Assembly: GCA_902796505.1 (NCBI GenBank)
Contig: CADBPA010000060.1
Location: forward strand, 1 to 6,176
DNA: 6,176 nucleotides
Reading direction: 5' to 3'
DNA from: an uncultured Ruminococcus sp.
Lineage (GTDB): Bacteria > Bacillota > Clostridia > Oscillospirales > CAG-272
How positions within the stretch are numbered: position 1 is the first letter of the stretch; each line of letters begins with the position of its first letter. Below are positions 1-5,321 of the stretch, in pieces. The notes beneath the pieces were generated by a model, which saw only the letters and a list, made by a program, of their open reading frames with translations, searched no databases and had not been told where the DNA came from. The position numbers and the translations under genes are program-made.

Positions 1-485
1 ATATTGCCCTCGGCGTCGATCATGAACGCGTCGGTTGCCGCCGTGCCGTTGTTGGCGTTGCCGCCGTAGCGGATGAAAATTTTGTGATTGTCGTTGAAAA
101 CGCGGACGTAGGTCATCCCCTCGTGCGGAAAATCCACCTTTTTCTGATCCTTCGAGAGGCTTTTCAGGTCCGGCGTATAGGACGGATAGGTCGGCTCGAT
201 GCGGAAAATGTTCTGGCGGATATCTTCGAGATCCCGGTCGTCAAGGATGAAGTGCGCTTTTCCGAAATTGACGTCGGTGCGGATGAGAGCGGTGAGGTTC
301 TTTCCGCCGATATAATAGGTCGCGCTGTCTTTTGCGCGGACGGGAAGACCGTGCTCGTTCGCGTAGTTATGCGCCCGGACGATGGCTTCCATATCGTCCT
401 GCTTGCCGTCTCCGATCGCCCCGAAATCCTCATAGGTTACGTATTTTTTGTCAAAGTCTTTTGCACTGCTCATAGCATTGCTCAT
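1..485 (-). CDS. Pectate-lyase-like right-handed beta-helix protein, N-terminal part (3' partial)
   Basis: The minus strand is open from an ATG at 485 to the left edge, giving about 161 residues of a longer protein. Residues ~15-37 read YVTYEDFGAIGDGKQDD followed by an amphipathic helix (EAIVRAHNYANEHGL). This is the typical opening of the pectate lyase superfamily / GH28-related fold, where the first beta-helix coil follows a 'DFGAxGDGxxDD' turn. A second recognisable stretch near the edge is FIRYGGNANNGTAATDAF. Such proteins cleave or bind polysaccharides; the catalytic residues would lie in the missing C-terminal coils, so substrate and activity cannot be stated. The domain begins almost at the N-terminus with no hydrophobic signal peptide, so a cytoplasmic location is inferred. 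An AGAAAGG ribosome site supports the start at 485 rather than the in-frame ATG at 473. A phage tail-spike is a possible alternative for this fold, but no phage genes are nearby. Confidence 0.75.
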   Translation of the reverse strand, partial: MSNAMSSAKDFDKKYVTYEDFGAIGDGKQDDMEAIVRAHNYANEHGLPVRAKDSATYYIGGKNLTALIRTDVNFGKAHFILDDRDLEDIRQNIFRIEPTYPSYTPDLKSLSKDQKKVDFPHEGMTYVRVFNDNHKIFIRYGGNANNGTAATDAFMIDAEGN

Positions 486-494
486 AGCCGTTTG

Positions 495-501
495 CCTTTC
501 T
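495..501 (-). promoter_or_regulatory. Ribosome binding site for the beta-helix gene
   Basis: On the minus strand the sequence AGAAAGG lies 9 bases before the ATG at 485. This spacing favours 485 as the start over the second in-frame ATG at 473. Confidence 0.65.
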
Positions 502-550
502 GTTTGGTTTCGCCGGTCTCGCCCGTGCGAAATTATAGATTTATACTCCG

Positions 551-579
551 ATTTTATCACATTTGTACGACCTTGTCAA
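551..579 (-). promoter_or_regulatory. Sigma-A type promoter for the beta-helix gene
   Basis: Read on the minus strand, TTGACA (579-574) is followed after 17 bases by TAAAAT (556-551). The bases just before the -10 box are TGA, an extended -10 element. The predicted transcript would start near 544 and carry a leader of roughly 58 bases before the ATG at 485. One mismatch from the -10 consensus and ideal spacing make this a convincing housekeeping promoter. I see no riboswitch-like structure in the short leader. Confidence 0.75.
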
Positions 580-612
580 CCGCTTCGACGCTATTTTTGT
601 GATTTTCATCTC

Positions 613-642
613 TTGACAAAATACCGAGAGGAATGCTATAAT
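613..642 (+). promoter_or_regulatory. Consensus sigma-A promoter overlapping the DUF3810 gene start
   Basis: A perfect TTGACA (613-618) and a perfect TATAAT (637-642) are separated by 18 bases. TGC precedes the -10 box, making it an extended -10. This is the best promoter match in the window. Its expected transcription start is near 648-650, a few bases inside the reading frame that begins at 643. The sequence match is strong; how it relates to translation of the gene is unresolved (see findings). Confidence 0.75.
626..632 (+). promoter_or_regulatory. Possible ribosome binding site of the DUF3810 gene
   Basis: GAGAGGA lies 10 bases before the ATG at 643. It supports that start, but it lies inside the spacer of the 613-642 promoter, so it could only work on a transcript begun further upstream. 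Confidence 0.45.
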
Positions 643-1671
643 ATGAGAAAATATATCGGATGGGCGATCCTGCCCGCGCTCGCGGCGTCGGCTTGGATCG
701 CATCCCGAACCGCATCCGCCGCTTTTGCCTCGGCGTTTGACGAGCGGATCGGCGACGGATACCGGCGAGCGGCGTCGGCGTTCAGTTCGCGCTTTCCGGT
801 TTCGCTCGGATGCACCGCTTTGCTCCTGCTTCCGCCGCTTGTTTTTCTTCTGATTCGATCGGCGATCCGAAGCGGAAAGAACGCCGTGCTGCGCAGGCGG
901 TTTCTTGCGGCGCTGCTTTCCGGGATCTCGCTGCTTTCGCTGATACAGACGGTGTCCTGCGGATTTTCCTTCCGCGCAAAGCCTCTTTCCGAAAAACTCG
1001 GCTATACCGCCGGGGAACGCGCCGATCCCGAGAGACTCTCCGCATTGATCCGCCGGGTATCCGCCGAAGTCGGCTCTCTCGACCTTTCGTGCGGCTTTCC
1101 CGATCCGCAAGCTGCGTTCGCGCTTGCCAACGAAAAACTTTCCGCCGCCTTTTCGTCGCTCGGCCTTCCTGCGCCGCGGGCGGTAAAACCTCTTCCGGCT
1201 CCGGCGCTGTTCGCAAAAGCCGGGCTGATCGGGCTGTATCTGCCGATCGGCTGCGAAAGTCAGGTCAATCTTCTTCTTCCTTCGTCCGAGATCCCTTTCT
1301 GCGCGGCGCACGAAATGGCGCACAGCATCGGCGCGGCAAGGGAAGAGGACGCGGCGTTTCTCGGTTTTCTCGCCTGTGAGGCGAGCGGCGATCCCCGGAT
1401 CCGTTTCAGCGGACTTCTCGCGGTGGCCGACGAGGCGCTCGCCGCGCTTTCCTCCGCTGACGCGGCGGCGTTTGCTTCGATTTACCCGGAACTTCCCGCC
1501 GAGATCCTTTCGGCAAGGGAAGAATACGCGGCGTTCTGCGATCGTTACGGAGGCAAAGCCAAAATCGCGGCGGATGCCGCCGGCGATCTCCTCCTGCGTG
1601 CGCAGGGAACCGAGGGGCTGATTTCCTACGGCGGCGTCGTTTCTTACGCGCTTTCCTATTATTCTCTTTAA
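643..1671 (+). CDS. DUF3810 family membrane protein, predicted zinc metalloprotease
   Basis: This 342-residue protein has hydrophobic segments at about residues 4-20, 53-73 and 86-106, followed by a long soluble domain. The soluble part carries HEMAH at residues 223-227, an HEXXH zinc site, followed by AREEDAAFLGFLAC, and it ends with SYGGVVSYALSYY. From memory these match the DUF3810 family pattern (HELAHQRG-AREDEANFLAYLAC, then a C-terminal SYGRVV block). The family is uncharacterised; its fold and motif suggest a membrane-anchored peptidase. The usual Glu after the motif appears here as Asp236 (family form EDEA, here EEDA). The frame stays open upstream to 448, but the ATG at 643 is preferred: it places the first membrane helix at the N-terminus and has GAGAGGA 10 bases upstream. 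It is followed after 75 bases by murA, with no terminator seen between them, so co-transcription is likely. Family assignment is fairly sure; enzymatic activity is inferred. Confidence 0.85.
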   Translation: MRKYIGWAILPALAASAWIASRTASAAFASAFDERIGDGYRRAASAFSSRFPVSLGCTALLLLPPLVFLLIRSAIRSGKNAVLRRRFLAALLSGISLLSLIQTVSCGFSFRAKPLSEKLGYTAGERADPERLSALIRRVSAEVGSLDLSCGFPDPQAAFALANEKLSAAFSSLGLPAPRAVKPLPAPALFAKAGLIGLYLPIGCESQVNLLLPSSEIPFCAAHEMAHSIGAAREEDAAFLGFLACEASGDPRIRFSGLLAVADEALAALSSADAAAFASIYPELPAEILSAREEYAAFCDRYGGKAKIAADAAGDLLLRAQGTEGLISYGGVVSYALSYYSL

Positions 1672-1729
1672 AATTCCGACCGAACGCTTTTTTCACTTCC
1701 GAATAAACTGCCGGTGAAGTATTTTCCGG

Positions 1730-1735
1730 AAAGGA
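1730..1735 (+). promoter_or_regulatory. Ribosome binding site setting the murA start
   Basis: AAAGGA lies 11 bases before the GTG at 1747. The earlier in-frame GTG at 1714 has no comparable site and would add eleven residues not typical of MurA, so 1747 is the better start. Confidence 0.6.
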
Positions 1736-1746
1736 AGTTTGTTCGC

Positions 1747-2985
1747 GTGAAAAAATTCGTCGTCGAGGGCGGCAGAAGGCTCTGCGGATCGGTGAAGATC
1801 TCCGGGGCAAAAAACGCCGCTCTTCCCATTTTGTTTTCGCTTCTTCTGACGAGGGGCGAAAGTTACGTTGAAAATCTTCCGGATATCGGTGACGTCCGCG
1901 TTGCGCTGGCAATCCTCTCGTCCTACGGAGTAAAACTCCGCCGCACGGGAGAAAGCCTGATTGCCGATACCCGCGATCTTACCGATGCCGAGCCGGACGA
2001 ATCGCTCGTCCGTGCGATCCGCGCGTCCTCCTATCTGCTCGGCGGCGCGCTCGCCCGATTCGGGAGGGTGACCATCCGCTCCTACGGCGGCTGCAATTTT
2101 GCCGACCGGCCGATCGACATGCACCTCTCCGCCGCCGAGGCTCTCGGCGCTTTGAGGGACGGAGATCAGCTTTGCGCGCAGACGCTTCGCGGCGGAAGGA
2201 TCGTTTTTGAAAAGATTTCGGTGGGCGCGACCGTCAACGCCCTTCTCCTTGCCGCGACCGCGCAGGGGATGACCGAGATATACGGCGCGGCGAAAGAGCC
2301 GCACGTCGGCGCGCTGATCTCCTTTTTGAATTCCGCCGGCGCGGATATCCGCGAAGAGGAGGGAAGCCTGACCGTCCACGGGACGGGAGGTCTGCTTTCC
2401 GGCGGCCGCACCGCGATCATCCCGGACGCCATCGAGGCGGGGACCTACCTTCTCGCGGCGCCGCTCACCGGCGGGGAAATCACCGTCGCGGGAGCGATCC
2501 CCTCCCATCTCGGCGGATTTTTGCCGAAGCTTCGGGAGAGCGGCGTTCGCCTCAAAATCGGCGAAAACGAGATCACGGCGTCCGGCCTCCCGACCTCATC
2601 GGTCTGCGTTACGGCGTCTCCCCATCCGGGTTTTCCCACCGATCTGCAGCCGCAGTTTTCGGTCCTCCTGTCGCAGGTCGGCGGCAGGATCCGGGACAGC
2701 GTTTTCCCGGAGAGATTCGGTTACCTTTCGGCGCTTTCCGCGTTCGGAGTGCGGTCGGATCTGCAAAAGCAAAACGGCTCTGCCGTAATTTATCCATCGG
2801 AATTAAAAAATAGCATTGTATATTCTCCCGATCTTCGCGGCGGAGCGGCTTGTCTGCTCGCGGCGCTTGCGGCGGAAGGAGAAAGCGAGATCCGCGCGGC
2901 GGATAATATTCTGCGCGGCTATCTCGGAATGCAGGAAAAACTCCCGGCGCTCGGCGCCTGCGTCGCGCTTCGGGAAGAAACATAA
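1747..2985 (+). CDS. murA: UDP-N-acetylglucosamine 1-carboxyvinyltransferase (MurA)
   Basis: MurA transfers enolpyruvate from PEP to UDP-GlcNAc in the cytoplasm, the first committed step of peptidoglycan synthesis and the target of fosfomycin. Starting at the GTG at 1747 gives 412 residues, close to the usual ~417-420, and the N-terminus KKFVVEGGRRLCGSVKISGAKNAALP is typical. Visible active-site residues are Lys22-Asn23 (GAKNA), Arg92 (RASSYLLGG), the PEP-reacting Cys116 (YGGC), Arg121 and Asp124 (RPIDMH), the SVGAT loop (158-162), Asp299 (HPGFPTDLQPQ), Arg364 (DLRGG) and Arg390 (LRGYL). The Cys is kept, so the protein should be catalytic and fosfomycin-sensitive. Several flanking residues are unusual: NFADRP follows the Cys where IGxRP is common, PERF replaces ENRF, and RGYL replaces RGYE. 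It may therefore be a second, divergent MurA copy, since Firmicutes often have two. The next gene starts 14 bases downstream, indicating an operon. Confidence 0.96.
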   Translation: MKKFVVEGGRRLCGSVKISGAKNAALPILFSLLLTRGESYVENLPDIGDVRVALAILSSYGVKLRRTGESLIADTRDLTDAEPDESLVRAIRASSYLLGGALARFGRVTIRSYGGCNFADRPIDMHLSAAEALGALRDGDQLCAQTLRGGRIVFEKISVGATVNALLLAATAQGMTEIYGAAKEPHVGALISFLNSAGADIREEEGSLTVHGTGGLLSGGRTAIIPDAIEAGTYLLAAPLTGGEITVAGAIPSHLGGFLPKLRESGVRLKIGENEITASGLPTSSVCVTASPHPGFPTDLQPQFSVLLSQVGGRIRDSVFPERFGYLSALSAFGVRSDLQKQNGSAVIYPSELKNSIVYSPDLRGGAACLLAALAAEGESEIRAADNILRGYLGMQEKLPALGACVALREET

Positions 2986-2999
2986 AGAAAGGGAATATT

Positions 3000-3836
3000 A
3001 TGAAAAGACTTCTCACCGTTCAGGACATCTCCTGCGTCGGCAAATGCTCGCTGACCGTCGCCCTGCCGATCATCAGCGCCGCCGGCGTGGAATGCGCGGT
3101 GCTGCCGACCGCCGTCCTCTCCACCCACACGGCCTTCCCGAAGTTCACCTTCCATGACCTGACCGGCGAGATCGCGCCGATCTCCTCCACCTGGAAAGAA
3201 CTCGGTCTCGCCTTCGATGCGATCTACACCGGCTATCTCGGTTCCTTCGAGCAGCTTGCCCTCGTGGAGAAACTGTTCGACGATCATCGGGGAGAGAATA
3301 CCTTTATCGCCGTCGATCCCGCGATGGCAGACAACGGAAAACTCTATAAAGGCTTCACCCCGGAGTTTGCCCGCGCGATGGGAAAACTCTGCGCCAAAGC
3401 GGATCTCATTCTTCCGAACCTGACCGAGGCCGCATTTATGCTCGGAGAGGAATATCGGGAGGAATATGACGAGGAGTACGTCCGCGCGCTCCTTGTCCGT
3501 CTCTGCGGTCTCGGTTGCCGCCGCGCGGCACTGACCGGGATCAGCCTGGAAGACGGAAAGATCGGCGTCTACGCCTTCGACAGCGCGACCGGAGAGTATT
3601 TCTCTTACTTCAACGAGAAACTTCCCGTCGCCTATCACGGTACCGGCGACATCTATGCCTCCGCGGCCGTCGGCGCGTATACGCGCGGGCTGCCCCTGAA
3701 CGATTCGCTTGCTCTCGCGGTCGATTATACCCTGGAATGCATCCGCAAAACGATGCAGGATCCGGACAGGGTTTTCTACGGCGTGAACTTTGAAGAAGCG
3801 CTGCCGCTCTACGTAGATCGCCTGAGATCGCTCTGA
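3000..3836 (+). CDS. pdxK: Pyridoxal/pyridoxamine kinase
   Basis: This 278-residue ribokinase-fold enzyme is predicted to phosphorylate pyridoxamine/pyridoxal with ATP in the vitamin B6 salvage pathway, in the cytoplasm. The N-terminal block DISCVGKCSLTVALPI (residues 9-24) and LPTAVLSTHT (35-44) form the vitamin pocket side. YTGYLGS (76-82), DPAMADNGKLY (106-116) and PNLTEA (139-144) follow in family order. The anion-hole/catalytic motif GTGD is at 214-217, with Asp217 as the expected base. Length is normal for the family. The start ATG at 3000 has GAAAGGGA 5 bases upstream. It lies 14 bases after murA and just before a strong terminator, so it is the last gene of the operon. The link to cell-wall synthesis is not obvious; PLP is the cofactor of alanine racemase, but that connection is speculative. 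The symbol is tentative because pdxK and pdxY are used interchangeably for this clostridial type. Confidence 0.92.
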   Translation: MKRLLTVQDISCVGKCSLTVALPIISAAGVECAVLPTAVLSTHTAFPKFTFHDLTGEIAPISSTWKELGLAFDAIYTGYLGSFEQLALVEKLFDDHRGENTFIAVDPAMADNGKLYKGFTPEFARAMGKLCAKADLILPNLTEAAFMLGEEYREEYDEEYVRALLVRLCGLGCRRAALTGISLEDGKIGVYAFDSATGEYFSYFNEKLPVAYHGTGDIYASAAVGAYTRGLPLNDSLALAVDYTLECIRKTMQDPDRVFYGVNFEEALPLYVDRLRSL

Positions 3837-3844
3837 CCGCAAGA

Positions 3845-3878
3845 AAAGCCTTCCTTTTTCGGGAAGGCTTTCATTTTT
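3845..3878 (+). terminator. Intrinsic terminator of the DUF3810-murA-kinase operon
   Basis: A perfect 10-bp stem, AAAGCCTTCC (3845-3854) pairing with GGAAGGCTTT (3862-3871), encloses a 7-base loop. It is followed by CATTTTTG, giving five U residues. It begins 8 bases after the kinase stop codon and separates the operon from the next promoter. Confidence 0.88.
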
Positions 3879-3931
3879 GAACGGAGTTTTATAAAAAAGA
3901 ATCATTTTTGCATTTTTTCGCAATTTTCCTC

Positions 3932-3960
3932 TTGCAAATTTCCGGGAAGTATTGTATAAT
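3932..3960 (+). promoter_or_regulatory. Sigma-A type promoter of the GH109-like gene
   Basis: TTGCAA (3932-3937) and a perfect TATAAT (3955-3960) are separated by 17 bases. The 45 bases upstream are very A/T-rich with runs of T, resembling an UP element. Predicted transcription start is near 3967, giving a leader of about 43 bases before the ATG at 4010. This also argues against translation from the in-frame start at 3908, which lies upstream of the promoter. Confidence 0.72.
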
Positions 3961-3992
3961 GAATCCGGTTTTACCAAAACAAAATCATTCAG

Positions 3993-3999
3993 AAAAGGA
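3993..3999 (+). promoter_or_regulatory. Ribosome binding site setting the GH109-like start
   Basis: AAAAGGA lies 10 bases before the ATG at 4010. Together with the promoter at 3932-3960 it fixes that ATG as the start. Confidence 0.75.
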
Positions 4000-4009
4000 T
4001 GTTCGGAAT

Positions 4010-5242
4010 ATGAGAAAATTCAAGCTCGGCATCATCGGCCTCGGCGCGCGCGGATATACCATGCTCAGAGACGTGATCCTGCCGTTTCCGGAAATCGAAG
4101 TGACCGCCGTGTGCGATCTGTACCCCGACCGCGTGGAAGAAGCGGCAAAGCTCATTGAGGAGAAGCGCGGAACAAAGCCTTTCGGCACGACCGACTATAT
4201 CGAACTGCTCGAAAAAGCCGACGTGGAGGCCGTTTACGTTCCCTCCGCGTGGGAGACGCATATCGAGATCGCCATCGCCGCGATCCGCCGCCATATCATC
4301 ACCGGTATCGAGGTCGGAGGCTCTTACAGCGTCGAGGAATGCTGGGACCTCGTTCACGCCTATGAGGAGACCGGTACGCCGGTCATGCTGATGGAAAACT
4401 GCTGTTTCTATAAGGACGAGCTGCTTGCCACCGCGATGGCGCGCGCCGGAAAATTCGGCGAGATCGTCTATTGCCACGGCGCTTACGCGCACGATCTTCG
4501 CTCAGAGATCGCCCAGGGCAACGTCAACCGTCACTATCGCCTGCGCAATTATACCGCGCGCAACTGCGAGAATTATCCGACGCACGAACTGGGCCCGATC
4601 GCGAAACTTCTGAATATTAACCGCGGCAACCGCTTCGTTTCTCTCGTTTCGGTCGCTTCCAAAGCCGCCGGGCTGGATCAATATCTGAAAGACCATCCCG
4701 AACTGATCGAGAAGGATCCCACCCTGAAGGGGCGCGTTTTCCATCAGGGCGATATCGTCAATACGATCATCACCTGCCAGAACGGCGAGCAGATCACCCT
4801 TCGCCTCGACACCACGCTGCCCCGCGTTTACGACCGCGAGTTTACCGTGCGCGGCACGAAGGGCCTCTATTCGCAGACCACCAATACCGTCTTTCTTGAC
4901 GGAGAGCCGGAATTCGGCCCGGATAAGACGATGAACAATGCGCAGAAATATGAAGAAGAGTTTCTTCCCGAAGTCTGGAAAACCATGTCGGACGAGGCGA
5001 AGCGTATCTCTCACGGCGGCATGGACGGCGTGATGTTCCGCGTGTTTCTCGATCATATCGAATCCGGCGAGCCGATGCCGATCGACGTTTATGACGCCGC
5101 CGCATGGATGTCGGTCACCGCGCTTTCGGCACAGTCGATCGCGCAGGGCGGAGCGCCGCAGGCCTGCCCGGATTTCACAAACGGAAAGTATCTGCTTCGT
5201 GAACCGAAGGACGTGATTCCGCTGAACGTTTCCGAAAAATAA
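4010..5242 (+). CDS. Gfo/Idh/MocA family protein, GH109 (alpha-N-acetylgalactosaminidase) type
   Basis: This 410-residue protein starts with a Rossmann NAD-binding site (GLGARG, residues 10-15, and Asp36 at the end of strand 2). It then has GH109-like signatures: MENCCFYKDELL (128-139), GAYAHDLR (157-164), YRLRN (176-180), YPTHELGPIAKLLNINRG (189-206), DTTLPRVYDREFTVRGTKG (267-285), HGGMDGVMF (335-343), VYDAAAWMS (360-368) and PDFTNGKY (387-394). In GH109 enzymes a tightly bound NAD takes part in an oxidation-elimination mechanism; Tyr189 and His192 fit the conserved YxxH pair, and Glu129 and His161 also fit conserved positions. EVGG (101-104) stands where true dehydrogenases have EKP, which also favours the glycosidase-like group. 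No signal peptide is seen, so it likely acts in the cytoplasm on imported sugars. It is transcribed alone, between its own promoter and a terminator. Family placement is strong; the substrate is unknown and a plain dehydrogenase remains possible. Confidence 0.88.
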   Translation: MRKFKLGIIGLGARGYTMLRDVILPFPEIEVTAVCDLYPDRVEEAAKLIEEKRGTKPFGTTDYIELLEKADVEAVYVPSAWETHIEIAIAAIRRHIITGIEVGGSYSVEECWDLVHAYEETGTPVMLMENCCFYKDELLATAMARAGKFGEIVYCHGAYAHDLRSEIAQGNVNRHYRLRNYTARNCENYPTHELGPIAKLLNINRGNRFVSLVSVASKAAGLDQYLKDHPELIEKDPTLKGRVFHQGDIVNTIITCQNGEQITLRLDTTLPRVYDREFTVRGTKGLYSQTTNTVFLDGEPEFGPDKTMNNAQKYEEEFLPEVWKTMSDEAKRISHGGMDGVMFRVFLDHIESGEPMPIDVYDAAAWMSVTALSAQSIAQGGAPQACPDFTNGKYLLREPKDVIPLNVSEK

Positions 5243-5256
5243 TTTTTCCTATGGGA

Positions 5257-5286
5257 AAGGATCGCCCGGTTTTCCGGGCGATCCTT
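5257..5286 (+). terminator. Terminator hairpin between the convergent GH109-like and spoIVA genes
   Basis: A perfect 13-bp GC-rich stem, AAGGATCGCCCGG (5257-5269) with CCGGGCGATCCTT (5274-5286), has a TTTT loop. It starts 14 bases after the GH109-like stop and lies 35 bases beyond the spoIVA stop on the other strand. The downstream U tract is weak on either strand (TTGTATATT on plus), so termination may be bidirectional but imperfect. The position and stem strength make the call reasonable. Confidence 0.75.
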
Positions 5287-5295
5287 GTATATTCC

Positions 5296-5320
5296 GGGGC
5301 TGCGCGCCCTTTTTTGTTTT
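5296..5320 (+). terminator. Possible second, weak terminator with a long T tract
   Basis: GGGC (5297-5300) can pair with GCCC (5306-5309) around a 5-base loop, followed by TTTTTTGTTTT (5310-5320). The stem is only 4 bp, but the U tract is far better than that of the preceding hairpin. It may act as a back-up stop for plus-strand transcription before spoIVA is entered in antisense. Confidence 0.35.
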
Positions 5321-5321
5321 G

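Noticed and set aside
448..642. N-terminal extension of the DUF3810 reading frame upstream of 643
   Set aside because: It runs through both divergent promoters and overlaps the start and ribosome site of the beta-helix gene. The peptide is Cys/Arg-rich with no family resemblance, and the real first membrane helix begins just after 643.
541..1323. Long minus-strand open frame opposite the DUF3810 gene
   Set aside because: The translation is Arg/Lys/Gly-rich low-complexity sequence, as expected from the complement of GC-rich coding DNA, and it overlaps the divergent promoter region.
1711..1729. Possible hairpin between the DUF3810 gene and murA
   Set aside because: Only the CCGG ends pair well and no U tract follows, so it does not support a terminator.
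3940..3948. TTCCGGGAA mini-palindrome between the -35 and -10 boxes of the GH109-like promoter
   Set aside because: It is only four paired bases per side, too short to call an operator from one sequence.
2919..3977. Long open frame on the minus strand opposite the kinase gene
   Set aside because: It is antisense to a well-supported gene, crosses the terminator hairpin at 3845-3878, and its translation resembles no family. GC-rich codon bias readily leaves such frames open.
3908..4009. N-terminal extension of the GH109-like frame from 3908
   Set aside because: It contains the promoter boxes at 3932-3960 and lies upstream of the predicted transcript start. The Rossmann domain begins normally after the ATG at 4010, which has its own ribosome site.
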